Part shown: piece after piece, positions 26,741 to 35,429 of the stretch
Numbering within the stretch: the stretch's first letter is position 1
How the letters are laid out: each line of letters begins with the position of its first letter
Source: an uncultured Methanomicrobiales archaeon
GTDB taxonomy: Archaea > Halobacteriota > Methanomicrobia > Methanomicrobiales > Methanospirillaceae
Assembly: GCA_903832665.1 (NCBI GenBank)
Contig: CAILCG010000006.1
Span: 1 to 45,533 of the forward strand
DNA length: 45,533 bases
Direction: 5' to 3'
Program-made: the position numbers and the translations under genes
The notes under the pieces: generated by a model
What the model was told of the DNA's origin: nothing
The model's input: the letters and a program-made list of their open reading frames with translations, nothing else
The model's database searches: none

Positions 26741-27193
26741 ATGGATAAAAAAACTCAGATCGTTCTGTTTTCCGGTGTCGCCATCACCATCATTCTTTTC
26801 CTTATCAATATCTACCTCGCAGGGATCGTCTTTATCCTGGTAGTAACGATAGTGATGTCGATGCTCATTATGCAGGACAGCATCTCCCACCCGGACCTGG
26901 ATGCAGAACTCTCGGATGATGCCAAATCGATCATCCTGAAAAATTCCGGGAATGCAACTGCACTCAACATCCATGTAGCACTGGTCCCCATGAATACCGA
27001 GTACGATCTGCCCACTCTTGCCGTGGATGCGACCCATTCCTACCCGTTCGATGCAATGATCCAGAACGTCAAGGCGGTCATCACCTATGAAAACGAAGAA
27101 AAAGTTGTCTTTTCCAAGTCATATTCCCTGTCAGCACTGGGAAATGAGTACGAACCATTCAAACCGATGATTCCCCTGTTCAAATGGAAATGA
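26741..27193 (+). CDS. small membrane protein of unknown function, 150 residues
   Basis: The N-terminus has two closely spaced membrane segments (about 7-25 and 27-45; IVLFSGVAITIILFLINIY, AGIVFILVVTIVMSMLIM). A beta-rich outer domain of about 100 residues follows (IILKNSGNATALNIHVAL, SYPFDAMIQNVKAVITY), reminiscent of Ig-like folds that act on the cell surface. GGGGAGATGA lies before the ATG at a rather long spacing. It is the only plus-strand gene inside the formate locus and is convergent with fdhB; a link to formate use is not shown by sequence. Confidence 0.6.
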   Translation: MDKKTQIVLFSGVAITIILFLINIYLAGIVFILVVTIVMSMLIMQDSISHPDLDAELSDDAKSIILKNSGNATALNIHVALVPMNTEYDLPTLAVDATHSYPFDAMIQNVKAVITYENEEKVVFSKSYSLSALGNEYEPFKPMIPLFKWK

Positions 27194-27298
27194 CCGGCAT
27201 CGATCCTGATTACTCTTTTTTTTACGCAGAAATTCTGGTGGCACCCTGTGCGTGAGGGGCCGGACACGTGCCGGAACAAAAGCGCCGGGTTACCCTTT

Positions 27299-27307
27299 AA
27301 AAAAAAA
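27299..27307 (-). terminator. oligo-T terminator directly after fdhB stop
   Basis: On the minus strand nine T follow the TAA of fdhB immediately, a typical archaeal termination signal for the fdhAB transcript. Confidence 0.55.
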
Positions 27308-28561
27308 TTAATGTTTGTTTAAGGGCTTGAACACGTTCTCGTAGATCATGTCGCTGCCGGTGTTGTGGAGACGGTCACGCTCGACTCTCTCCTCGGCATA
27401 GGCCATGAGCGGGAGTTCCATGCTGACACCGGGCACGTGGTTGAACATCTTCTCGAGTTCAACCTGCTGGGAGTGCATGAAGAGTGCATTGGGAATCTCA
27501 GACGGGCAGAGTTCCTGGCACTGGCCACAGTTCACGCAGGAGTCTGCGATATGGGCGAACCGGATGAGGTGGAACATGAAGTTCGGCGGGACTTCCCCCG
27601 GAGTGACATAGTTCGGGTTTTTGGTTGTGCAGTCCACGCAGTAGCAGATCGGGCAGGCAGAGATACACGAGTAGCACTTGATGCAGCGTGAGGTCTCTTC
27701 CATGATCTTCTTTAACCGGTCCGTGCCTTCGCCAAGTGCTTCGAAGTCGTGCTTGCGCCACTTGTCGCCAAGCTTGAGCATGGCCCCTTCAACTTTCCCG
27801 CGGATCTCAAGACCCTTGGGGATGGACGGCTCAACGGAGAGGACTCCGGACTTTACTGCACCGTCAACAAGTTTTGCGCCCTTGTCGGAGCAGACTTCAA
27901 CGAAAGTGGCCTTGCCGGCCTTCTCGCCAATGACTCCCCAGTTACCGCAGGCAAGGTCAGCCTGGCGGGGGATCTTCATCTTGCAGCGGCGGCAGTTGCT
28001 GCGGCGGCCGTAACCTGATTCTTCGAGCTCGTCAACGGAGATACCCTTGTGTCCGCCTTCGAACTCGATGATGAACTGGCCCTTGTCGATCTCTTCCTTG
28101 TGAACCATGTCCGGATCAACGCCGTACTTCTCGGTGATCATCCTGCGGGCGAGCACCGGGCTGACCGATCCACCGCAGTTGACCCCTATCATAACGACAT
28201 TGTCGAGGTTGATCTGTTTGCGCTTGGCCAGTTCGTAGAATGCCATCGCGTCACAGCCCTTGACCGTGACACCGAGCTTCATATTCTCGGCACCTTCGAG
28301 GTACTTCTTGACCAGTTTGGGCAGGAGGAGCGTACCGCAGTGGAGTGAACCGGCGGTGTTGGCAAGTTCAGCTGCGTTCTTCACCAGGGTCGGCTTGGCA
28401 TCGTAGAGATCTTTGCCTTTCGAGATGACGAGGACTGCATCGACAGCCTTGGACTCGAGCGCATATTTCCAGAGTGCGGTGACAGCGCCACCGAGTTCGG
28501 CCTTCTTCTTGATATCCGCGTCATTGGTCCACGCGTAGAGCATATCGCCTTTCTTTGACAT
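27308..28561 (-). CDS. fdhB: formate dehydrogenase beta subunit, F420-reducing (FrhB-like)
   Basis: The start is the ATG of MSKKGDMLYAW, one base after the fdhA stop, with GGAGG about 7 bases before it; a longer in-frame start inside fdhA is less likely. The 417-residue protein has an N-terminal FrhB-type domain that binds FAD and reduces coenzyme F420 (GGAVTALWKYAL, VTVKGCDAMAFYELAKR, VMIGVNCGGSVSP, CRRCKMKIPRQADLACGNWG). It ends with two ferredoxin-type cluster motifs (CIKCYSCISACPICYCVDC and CVNCGQCQELCP). Electrons from formate oxidation at FdhA reach F420, and in methanogens this enzyme can also feed heterodisulfide reductase. Translationally coupled to fdhA. Confidence 0.95.
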   Translation of the reverse strand: MSKKGDMLYAWTNDADIKKKAELGGAVTALWKYALESKAVDAVLVISKGKDLYDAKPTLVKNAAELANTAGSLHCGTLLLPKLVKKYLEGAENMKLGVTVKGCDAMAFYELAKRKQINLDNVVMIGVNCGGSVSPVLARRMITEKYGVDPDMVHKEEIDKGQFIIEFEGGHKGISVDELEESGYGRRSNCRRCKMKIPRQADLACGNWGVIGEKAGKATFVEVCSDKGAKLVDGAVKSGVLSVEPSIPKGLEIRGKVEGAMLKLGDKWRKHDFEALGEGTDRLKKIMEETSRCIKCYSCISACPICYCVDCTTKNPNYVTPGEVPPNFMFHLIRFAHIADSCVNCGQCQELCPSEIPNALFMHSQQVELEKMFNHVPGVSMELPLMAYAEERVERDRLHNTGSDMIYENVFKPLNKH

Positions 28562-28562
28562 A

Positions 28563-30419
28563 TTATGCCTCCTCCGTCTTTTCAAGTTTCACAGCCGCAG
28601 CCGCAAAGGTGAGCGGCAGGGATACAACGCCGGCCTTGATGGCAGTTGTTACGGTGGCTGCAAGGGTGACTGACCCGGATTTGCCGGATACTTTTACCGA
28701 AGAACCGGTAATGATACCGAGATTCTCTGCATCGGCCTTACTGATGATGACCTTTGCCTCAGGGAATTCCCTGACAATCGAAGGGGTGTTCATAGACAGG
28801 GTGCCCATGGGCCACTGGGCTGCAACTGCAAACGGATATTCTGCGCTGACTGCTTCGCCGGCCTTGTACTCTACTGCGGCAAATGCGCCCTTGCCATCTT
28901 TCGTTGCGAACTTGTCTGCATAGAGGACTGCGGTGCCAAATTTTCCGCCGGCTGCGGGCCACTGGACTGCCTCGGGGGCCTCAAGCTTTGTATAGGTGAT
29001 GCCTGCATAGGCGGGCACATGTTTGGTGATCTCTGCAAAGATCTCTTCAGAAGACGTAAAGGCAAAATCCTTCTCTGCTCCCATTGCCTTTGCAAGGTCA
29101 CAGACGATCTGCCAGTCGGCCTTGGATTTGCCGGCGGGCTCGACTGCCTTGGTGACACGCTGGATGCGGCGCTCGCTGTTGGTCACGGTTCCGTCGCGCT
29201 CGGCAAAGGATGCGGACGGGAGAATGACGTGAGCTTTTGCAGCGGTCTCGGTCATGAACATGTCCTGGACTACGAGGAAACCGACCTTGTCGAGGACTGC
29301 TGCCACGTGGGAACCGGCAGAGGCGATGTTCTCGCCCATGATATAAAGGGCCTTGATCTTACCGGCTGCTGCCGCCTCAATCATGGCGGGGACGGTGTGG
29401 CCATTGTCTGCGGGAACGCAGCCAACATCCATGGCTCCCTGGGCATTGCTCTTGCCACGGAGCAGATTGACACCGGCTCCTGCAACACCTACATTTCCGG
29501 TGAGGAGGGCGAGGTTGGCACATGCCCGGATAAGATCGCCGGATACTGCACCGGCGGAGGTGATGATCGATGCAGGGTGAGCTGCAGTGAAGAGTTCGGC
29601 TGCCTTGGTGACAGCCTCAGCGGAAATACCGCAGATCTTTGCTACTGCATCAGGAGTGCACGGGGCAACTGCTGCCTTGCACTTCTCGAAGTTGGCAGTC
29701 TTTTTGGCAATGAAGTCCTTGTTCTCCTTTCCTGCCTTGATGATGGCAGCGGCGACGCCGTTTACGAAAGCAACTTCCGTGCCGGGGTTGACCGCAAGGT
29801 GGAGGTCGGCAATCTTTGCCGTGGCACTCGTACGGGCATCGGCAACGATTACCTTTGCACCGTTCTTCCGGGCCATGATGACCCGGCGGCCTGCGAGCGG
29901 GTTCTCCTCGAGCGGGTTGCTCCCGATAACGAGAATTGCCTTTGCAGCCGAAATGTCAGTGATCGAGTTGGTCATGGCACCCTGGCCGAATGCTTCGGTA
30001 AGGCCCCTGACGGCATCGGCATTACAGCGGCGTCCGCAGTAATCGATATTGGCAGTCTTGACTACATTTGCTGCGAAGTTCTTAAAAACGTAGTTATCCT
30101 CGTTGCAGGTGCGGGCTGATGCTACGCAGCCGATCTCATCGCCTTTGACAGCCTTGAGTTTCGATGCGATCTCCCGGTAAGCGTCTTCCCAGCTCGCTTC
30201 GGCAAATTTACCATCCTTCTTGATCAGGGGAGTGGTGATACGCTCAGCGCTGTTGACAAACTCGAAAGACTTGTTACCGCGAATACAGACCTTTCCCTCA
30301 TTGACAGGGTTGCGCTGCCAGGGGGAGATCCCCTTGACCTGACCATCCTTGACGACAAGGTTGATCCCGCAACCGGTTCCACAGTAGGGACAGATGCTTG
30401 GTACGTATTTGAAATCCAT
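28563..30419 (-). CDS. fdhA: formate dehydrogenase alpha subunit (molybdopterin enzyme, Cys form)
   Basis: This catalytic subunit oxidises formate to CO2 at a Mo or W bis-pterin centre; it has 618 residues, short for the family (about 680). An N-terminal [4Fe-4S] motif is seen at Cys10, Cys13, Cys17 and Cys45 (CPYCGTGC, GKVCIRGN). The metal ligand is Cys132 in DYCGRRCNADAVRGL, where selenocysteine forms have U; all codons are standard. Later motifs include VIGSNPLEENPLAGRR, GVNLLRGKSNAQGAMDVG and FAERDGTVTNSERRIQ. The C-terminal pterin-binding domain is Ala-rich. The ATG is preceded by GAGGTT and a TATA box 37-44 bases upstream. It is the first gene of fdhAB. Confidence 0.95.
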   Translation of the reverse strand: MDFKYVPSICPYCGTGCGINLVVKDGQVKGISPWQRNPVNEGKVCIRGNKSFEFVNSAERITTPLIKKDGKFAEASWEDAYREIASKLKAVKGDEIGCVASARTCNEDNYVFKNFAANVVKTANIDYCGRRCNADAVRGLTEAFGQGAMTNSITDISAAKAILVIGSNPLEENPLAGRRVIMARKNGAKVIVADARTSATAKIADLHLAVNPGTEVAFVNGVAAAIIKAGKENKDFIAKKTANFEKCKAAVAPCTPDAVAKICGISAEAVTKAAELFTAAHPASIITSAGAVSGDLIRACANLALLTGNVGVAGAGVNLLRGKSNAQGAMDVGCVPADNGHTVPAMIEAAAAGKIKALYIMGENIASAGSHVAAVLDKVGFLVVQDMFMTETAAKAHVILPSASFAERDGTVTNSERRIQRVTKAVEPAGKSKADWQIVCDLAKAMGAEKDFAFTSSEEIFAEITKHVPAYAGITYTKLEAPEAVQWPAAGGKFGTAVLYADKFATKDGKGAFAAVEYKAGEAVSAEYPFAVAAQWPMGTLSMNTPSIVREFPEAKVIISKADAENLGIITGSSVKVSGKSGSVTLAATVTTAIKAGVVSLPLTFAAAAVKLEKTEEA

Positions 30420-30424
30420 GTTCT

Positions 30425-30463
30425 AACCTCGAACAACAGATTTTTGAAAAAGAGACTTATAAA
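30425..30463 (-). promoter_or_regulatory. fdhAB promoter: TATA box and ribosome-binding site
   Basis: On the minus strand TTTATAAG lies at 30456-30463 and GAGGTT at 30425-30430, giving a predicted leader of about 15 bases before the ATG at 30419. The divergent zinc-ribbon gene begins about 150 bases away, so the spacer could serve both. Confidence 0.6.
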
Positions 30464-30615
30464 CCCGAATGGTTCGTTACGGGTATTTGGTGATTATCAG
30501 TGGGTATTTATGGGACTACATATAAAGATCCGGGTAGAGACCGGAAAAGCGCGCGGCGCTAGTGCACAGCGCTTTATCATCAACGACGGCAAAAAAACAT
30601 TTGGAGTAACGTTCA

Positions 30616-31212
30616 ATGAAACCCCCGCGGTTTCCCCCCATGGTGATCGATCTGATCCAGACGGCCCTGCTGGTCTGTGATGGAATGGAATTCTCCCACA
30701 GGTCGACCTGTCCGTCGTGTGGTGGAGCGCTCCAGGGATATGATACCCGGAAAAAAAATTTCGCCGTTATTCTTGAAAACGAAAAAGAACGCCTTATCCA
30801 GGTCAGGGTCAGGCGGTTTTCCTGTAAATCCTGCAAGACGTTCTGTTATGCCGATGAGCCATTCTACCCGGACACCCGCATGGGATCCCCGGTTATCGAT
30901 CTCTGCACAACCTTTGCCGCCACGATCCCGTTCAGCCGCACCGCTACCAGTCTCTCCCGCATGGGAATTGTCATCGATCGCGGCAGTGTCCGTAATTATG
31001 CTAACCGGGATTTCCCGGTAATTCCCAAAGTTCCGATATTCAACCTGCAGATTCCGCATTCCATCATCTCGCTCACGGCTCTTGCCAACAGCACCGGCGA
31101 GGGGAGCGGTATCGATCCGGATGATGTGCTGGCCGCCTGCGGTTACCCATCCGCGACAATAAAACCGGTTCACCTCCCCCATTCCAGGGAAGAGGGGGAA
31201 CGAAAGCAGTAA
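30616..31212 (+). CDS. zinc-ribbon/HTH protein resembling a transposase N-terminus
   Basis: The 198-residue protein has two CxxC pairs, Cys32/Cys35 (CPSCGGALQGYDTRKK) and Cys70/Cys73 (RRFSCKSCKTFCYADE), forming a zinc ribbon. A helix-turn-helix-like part follows (FSRTATSLSRMGIVIDRGSVRNYA). This layout is seen at the N-terminus of several transposases, but no DDE catalytic domain, terminal repeats or target duplication is found here. The C-terminal 60 residues are low in pattern and may be disordered. It starts divergently from fdhA with GGAGT about 9 bases before the ATG, so a domesticated DNA-binding role, perhaps on the fdh promoter, is possible but unproven. Confidence 0.6.
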   Translation: MKPPRFPPMVIDLIQTALLVCDGMEFSHRSTCPSCGGALQGYDTRKKNFAVILENEKERLIQVRVRRFSCKSCKTFCYADEPFYPDTRMGSPVIDLCTTFAATIPFSRTATSLSRMGIVIDRGSVRNYANRDFPVIPKVPIFNLQIPHSIISLTALANSTGEGSGIDPDDVLAACGYPSATIKPVHLPHSREEGERKQ

Positions 31213-31340
31213 AGAACGATGAAGAACAAGTCAGATGCGTCGCGGGGTGCCGGGATCGAAAGCCAGAAGGGGGAGGGGATCTGGTGTGCACAAACCCCAT
31301 TTTATCTACAAAAATCAGAATGCTTTTGATGACGGGGCAC

Positions 31341-32270
31341 TTACACGGCTGACCGGGCCAGCTCCCGGACTGCATACGCGGGAAGAGCATCGGCTACGTC
31401 CCCAAGTACCGTATTCAGATCGGTCGCGGCCAGTTCCCGGGCAAAGAGCGGTGCGCCGATACCGGCAACGATAATCTGCCGGGCACCTGTGTCGGCAACA
31501 ACCTTATGGACCTGATCGCAGACAAGACTGCGCTGTTTTTCCCAGAATTGCTCTGCGATCTGCAAGGCACCCAGTTCCCCAATCTCTTCCAGATCCGCAC
31601 AGACAATACGGGCGAGTCGCCGGAGGGAAGCGGCCCGGGTTGTTTCCTTTTTATCGGGAGTATCACAGGTATACTGGCTTGATGTGATATGATCCAGGAC
31701 CAGGTGGGCATCAGCACTGGCAGCAAAGTATTCTGAACTGACCGGGGTTTTTATTCCATCGATCGAGACCGATTGAACCATTGCGGCCACATTTCCCCGG
31801 AGCATACCGGTGTAGAAGAGATAGCCATTCTGGAGACGCCGGAGATCGGTAAGGCCGAGGAGCGACTCAAAACGGTTGAGCGGGATGATGTCAGCAGTGG
31901 TGCTGCCGATATCGAGAAGTACTGCATCGAGATAATCCTCCCGCAGGTATGCAGCCGAGGCAAGCCAGTTTGCGGCTGCCAGCTGGGGGACTGCATGGCT
32001 ATGGAATTTTCCATCCATGCCGTAAAAACGGGCGCGGGGGAATGCTGCCTGCACCGCGTGAACGATAAACGAGATCCCCCCCTGCTTATCGGGAAAACTA
32101 TCCGCCAGCTCGCCGCTCATGACTACAGCTGCCGGATCCTCCGGAGAGATGACATAGGGTTCGAGCAGGGATGTGATGGGGGCGTGTTCCCAGAGCGGGC
32201 AGTAGTGGATATGGACTCCGGTCCCGCTGACAAGCTTGAGGTTTGCCCCACCCACATCGATCCCAATCAT
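31341..32270 (-). CDS. mfnF: methanofuran biosynthesis enzyme MfnF (hydantoinase/oxoprolinase-like)
   Basis: The 309-residue protein begins MIGIDVGGANLKLVSG, an actin/hydantoinase-type phosphate loop, and has AVLLDIGSTTADIIPL, MSGELADSF and a C-terminal IIVAGIGAPLFARELA. This is the family once called H4MPT-linked C1 transfer pathway protein, whose Methanocaldococcus member joins aminomethylfuran-methyl diphosphate to gamma-glutamyltyramine. It overlaps mfnD by four bases (ATGA), and that partner makes the gamma-glutamyltyramine substrate, which strengthens the call. It is cytoplasmic. The exact reaction is assigned by family, not by visible catalytic residues. Confidence 0.8.
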   Translation of the reverse strand: MIGIDVGGANLKLVSGTGVHIHYCPLWEHAPITSLLEPYVISPEDPAAVVMSGELADSFPDKQGGISFIVHAVQAAFPRARFYGMDGKFHSHAVPQLAAANWLASAAYLREDYLDAVLLDIGSTTADIIPLNRFESLLGLTDLRRLQNGYLFYTGMLRGNVAAMVQSVSIDGIKTPVSSEYFAASADAHLVLDHITSSQYTCDTPDKKETTRAASLRRLARIVCADLEEIGELGALQIAEQFWEKQRSLVCDQVHKVVADTGARQIIVAGIGAPLFARELAATDLNTVLGDVADALPAYAVRELARSAV

Positions 32271-33154
32271 AGTTTTGAGACCTTCCCGCTCGTATCAAAA
32301 CGGACACTGCCGGTCAGGTGCACCTGGTCAGGACCCCCTCCCTTCGATGCATCAACAAGGATCTCTGCGATCTCTTCCTGCATACAGGCCGCAATACCAA
32401 CCAGGCTCGTGGTGATGCGGGGATTTACATCTACCACGTACACCTTGTCCCCAACTACCACGTCAACGCCGCAGTACCCCTGGCAGCCCAGAACAATGAT
32501 CGTCTTTTTGGCCACTTCAAGGATCTCGGCTTCCCGGACAGGATGAACCGGGGTTTCCCCACCAAGGTACGAGATCGCCCCGTCACTTCCCATCCGGATG
32601 GACTGACTGTTTACGGCAAGCACAAGCGGGGGTTTACCGGTGTAATATGCGCACGCATCCCCGATTACCCGGCTTGCCACCAGGCTCACCGAGAGATGTT
32701 CCCCTTCGATATATTGCTGGGAAAATTCCCCTTCACCTGAGGGTTCTGTCGAAACCCGGACACCCTGGGCCCCGCAGCCTTTTACCGGTTTTATGATCTG
32801 CTTACCTGAAGTCGCGGATGAGGGGACCGGCACTCCATGGGTACGCAGGATCTTTTCGGACTGCACTTTATTGGCACAGAGTGCAGCGGTCATGAACCCG
32901 CACCCGAGATTGTGAGTGTGCTGTTCGAGAGTCTGCGTGAATCGTGCGAGAAGATGATCGGGTGCGATCACCAGGCCCATATCGCAACCCGGGGCGAGGC
33001 GTTCGATCTCACCGGCAAAATCCCCGCTTCCGGGCAGGACAACTTCATACCCGCAGCGCTCAAAACTCATCTTTACGGTCTCCAACATGGCGGTACCCTC
33101 ACCGGAAAGGTTCGGGTCGTGACTGGTGGCATACTCTGCGAGCAGGACTTTCAT
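32267..33154 (-). CDS. mfnD: tyramine--L-glutamate ligase (ATP-grasp)
   Basis: This 295-residue ATP-grasp enzyme is probably MfnD, which couples glutamate to tyramine in methanofuran biosynthesis. Motifs: QIIKPVKGCGAQGVRV (ATP-binding lysine and glycine loop), FSQQYIEGEHLSVSLV, and the metal-binding end GYCGVDVVVGD then VVDVNPRITTS. The N-terminal domain begins MKVLLAEYATSHDPNLSGEG, typical of the family in methanogens. It is upstream of and overlaps mfnF, so the two form an operon. A TATA-like element lies 15-28 bases before the ATG, suggesting a leaderless message. It is divergent from surE. Confidence 0.82.
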   Translation of the reverse strand: MKVLLAEYATSHDPNLSGEGTAMLETVKMSFERCGYEVVLPGSGDFAGEIERLAPGCDMGLVIAPDHLLARFTQTLEQHTHNLGCGFMTAALCANKVQSEKILRTHGVPVPSSATSGKQIIKPVKGCGAQGVRVSTEPSGEGEFSQQYIEGEHLSVSLVASRVIGDACAYYTGKPPLVLAVNSQSIRMGSDGAISYLGGETPVHPVREAEILEVAKKTIIVLGCQGYCGVDVVVGDKVYVVDVNPRITTSLVGIAACMQEEIAEILVDASKGGGPDQVHLTGSVRFDTSGKVSKL

Positions 33155-33231
33155 CTTTTTCTTATGTATGCGCTTTAAGAAAATTACCCTATCCGATCGG
33201 TGAACTATTTGTGAGGCGGCATCAATAGAAG

Positions 33232-34020
33232 ATGAACATGAGACCTTCGATCCTGCTCACCAATGACGATGGGGTAAGTTCAGTCGGACTATGGGCCGCC
33301 TATGAAGCACTCATCCCCATTGCCGATGTCACCGTTGTAGCCCCGGCAACCCAGCAGAGCGCTGTTGGCAGGTCGATATCGATCTTCGAACCCCTTCGGG
33401 CTAGCCAGATCACGATCAATGGCCTTCCGGCCTGGTCTGTGGCAGGCAAACCGACCGATGCAGTAATTATCGGCCTCTATGCCCTCAAACTCACGCCTAC
33501 TATGATCGTCAGCGGCATCAATATCGGGGAAAATCTCTCCACAGAATCGATCATGACGTCGGGAACGGTGGGTGCGGCACTCGAAGGCTCCAACCAGGGG
33601 ACCAAGGGTATCGCCTTCTCCCTCCAGGTAGAGGACCAGGGGGATAAGTTTGATGATCCCCGGAAGGCCGGAAAGAGTTTTGATGCTGCAAAAAAAGTTG
33701 TCCGCGATGTCGTCTCCCGGGTACTTGAGCACGGTTTCTCTCCCCACACCGATGTGATCAATGTAAACATTCCCTCGGTGGTCAAAGGGGGATATGAGAT
33801 CACCCGGCTGGGTCCCAAACTCTTCCATACCGGTGTGGAAAAACGACTGGACCCCCGCGGGCGGCCATATTTCTGGATCAATGGCCCGCTCTATGATGAT
33901 GCCGAAGAAGGAACCGACGTGCATGCAATCCGGAAGGGAAACGTTTCCATCACCCCGATCACCCTGGATTGTACATCCTATGCAGCAGTGGAAGACACCA
34001 AAAAAGTGTTCAGGAACTGA
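33232..34020 (+). CDS. surE: 5'/3'-nucleotidase SurE
   Basis: The 262-residue SurE family phosphatase acts on nucleoside monophosphates. The metal-binding NDDG is at residues 11-14 (ILLTNDDGVSSVGL). Further family motifs are VVAPATQQSAVGRSIS, IVSGINIGENL, YSGTVGAA in the variant TSGTVGAALEG, and a C-terminal TPITLDCTSY. It is a single gene divergent from mfnD by 77 bases. Two ATGs lie two codons apart (33232 and 33238); the first is used here, and neither has an ideal ribosome-binding site. Confidence 0.93.
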   Translation: MNMRPSILLTNDDGVSSVGLWAAYEALIPIADVTVVAPATQQSAVGRSISIFEPLRASQITINGLPAWSVAGKPTDAVIIGLYALKLTPTMIVSGINIGENLSTESIMTSGTVGAALEGSNQGTKGIAFSLQVEDQGDKFDDPRKAGKSFDAAKKVVRDVVSRVLEHGFSPHTDVINVNIPSVVKGGYEITRLGPKLFHTGVEKRLDPRGRPYFWINGPLYDDAEEGTDVHAIRKGNVSITPITLDCTSYAAVEDTKKVFRN

Positions 34021-34022
34021 TC

Positions 34023-34030
34023 TTTTTTTT
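34023..34030 (+). terminator. oligo-T terminator after surE
   Basis: Eight consecutive T begin two bases after the stop codon of surE. Confidence 0.5.
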
Positions 34031-34176
34031 GATACGGGATATTTTTCCCGCATTACCAGGTTTTGGCAGAATTCTGAATTATTCCGATATTGACTTTTTC
34101 TCATCAGGCACAAACGGGCTCTCTCATCCCGGCATCACCAGTTTTAATAATTCCTGTACCGATATGTAACTCTTTG

Positions 34177-34872
34177 ATGGACTCAGCGATTCGTGATCCA
34201 GCGGCAGCCAAACGGGCAGCCGGATACCAGGCAGCAGAACGGGTAAAAGAAGGTATGATCATTGGCCTTGGCACGGGTTCAACGGTTATGTACACCATGG
34301 AGCGACTCTCGCAGCGCATCCATGAAGGGCTCACCATTGCCGGTATACCGACATCATTCCAGACGGCCATCCGGGCCCGGGAATATGGCATACCGCTGAC
34401 AACCCTTGACGATCATCCGGTGATCGATCTGGCCATCGATGGCGCGGATGAAGTTGACCCGCTGCTGCGGCTGATCAAAGGCAGGGGAGCCGCACACACC
34501 CGGGAGAAATGCGTAGCTGCTGCCGCACGACAGTTCATTGTCGTGGTCGATGAGCAGAAGATGGTACCCTGCCTGGAGGGGTTGGTACCGGTAGAGATTA
34601 TCCCGTTTGCCATCCAGCCGGTTATGGATCAGATCACTGCAATGGGTGGCATTCCGGTACTGCGGGAAGGAGTGAAAAAAGATGGCCCGGTGATCACCGA
34701 TAACATGAACTTCATCATCGATGCACGGTTCGAAACGATCGGCGAACCCGAAAAGCTCGAAGCATCGATTGGCCTCATTCCCGGTGTTGTCGAGAGCGGG
34801 CTCTTCTGCGGGTTTACGCATAAAACCACCGTTATTGTCGGTGACGAAAAAAAATGCAGGATTATCCCTTAG
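34177..34872 (+). CDS. rpiA: ribose-5-phosphate isomerase A
   Basis: The 231-residue enzyme interconverts ribose 5-phosphate and ribulose 5-phosphate. Motifs: IGLGTGSTVMYTMERL, IDLAIDGADEVDP, LIKGRGAAHTREKCVA and FIVVVDEQKMVPCLEG, all typical of RpiA. The start is taken at MDSAIRDPAAAKRAAG: a TTTTAATAATT element (34142-34152) lies about 30 bases before it, and the in-frame extension upstream has no family similarity. Its stop overlaps the convergent winged-helix gene by four bases. Confidence 0.93.
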   Translation: MDSAIRDPAAAKRAAGYQAAERVKEGMIIGLGTGSTVMYTMERLSQRIHEGLTIAGIPTSFQTAIRAREYGIPLTTLDDHPVIDLAIDGADEVDPLLRLIKGRGAAHTREKCVAAAARQFIVVVDEQKMVPCLEGLVPVEIIPFAIQPVMDQITAMGGIPVLREGVKKDGPVITDNMNFIIDARFETIGEPEKLEASIGLIPGVVESGLFCGFTHKTTVIVGDEKKCRIIP

Positions 34873-35243
34873 TTGAGATAATCGCGTAACTTATGAACAA
34901 GGGCGAGCTGGTTGTTCGCCTCTTTCTTCTTCTCTTTTTCAATGCTGTCCATGATCTGATGGATAGGCTTTGCCAGTTCATAGATCTTTACGGGGCGGCC
35001 TTTGCTCTCGGCCTTGCTCTCGCGGCTGGAGATCCAGTCCTGTTCGAGCAGGTAACGCATTGCAATGCTGACTTCCGGCTGGCGGAGATCGGTTCCACGC
35101 TCAATTGCCCTTGACGTTGCTTCGGGTGTATTTGCAAGAAATACCAGCACTTTAGCCACATTTCTCTTGGTTCCAATCTCGATAAGGAGATTTGCAAACT
35201 CCTCTTCCTTTTCCGTGAAATACATTACATTTTCTGTTCTCAT
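34869..35243 (-). CDS. winged-helix transcriptional regulator
   Basis: The 124-residue protein has a winged helix at about residues 20-85: NVAKVLVFLANTPEATSRAIE, LRQPEVSIAMRYLLEQDWI (recognition helix region), then a basic wing ESKAESKGRPVKIYELAK. A C-terminal helix rich in Lys and Glu (DSIEKEKKKEANNQLALV) could be a dimerisation coil. It resembles TrmB/MarR-type archaeal regulators widespread in Methanomicrobiales. No ligand domain is present. Convergent with rpiA with a four-base overlap; GGATGTGA lies before the ATG. Targets are unknown. Confidence 0.75.
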   Translation of the reverse strand: MRTENVMYFTEKEEEFANLLIEIGTKRNVAKVLVFLANTPEATSRAIERGTDLRQPEVSIAMRYLLEQDWISSRESKAESKGRPVKIYELAKPIHQIMDSIEKEKKKEANNQLALVHKLRDYLN

Positions 35244-35429
35244 ACATTCACATCCACACTATTTTTTGTACAATTACCACTAAAAATTATCTAATTGTTG
35301 ATATATATGCTCTCGTATTGCTGTGCAATGACGGGAGGTTTTTATATATTATAACAAATGTCTGCCCGACATCCTAAAAAAAAGAAAGGAAAAAATCTGA
35401 ATGGCTCCTATCAACCGGGATAAAAAGTT

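Noticed and set aside
29019-30119. Plus-strand frame of 366 codons opposite fdhA
   Set aside because: It is a mirror of the fdhA coding strand; fdhA has all cofactor motifs, while this frame has none and no start signal.
28100-30419. Possible selenocysteine formate dehydrogenase
   Set aside because: The catalytic position is a normal Cys codon and no in-frame TGA occurs in fdhA.
31140-31270. Another possible MITE-like copy after the zinc-ribbon gene
   Set aside because: A CCCCCATTC...GAGGGGG patch resembles part of the element, but no terminal repeats or longer alignment are present.
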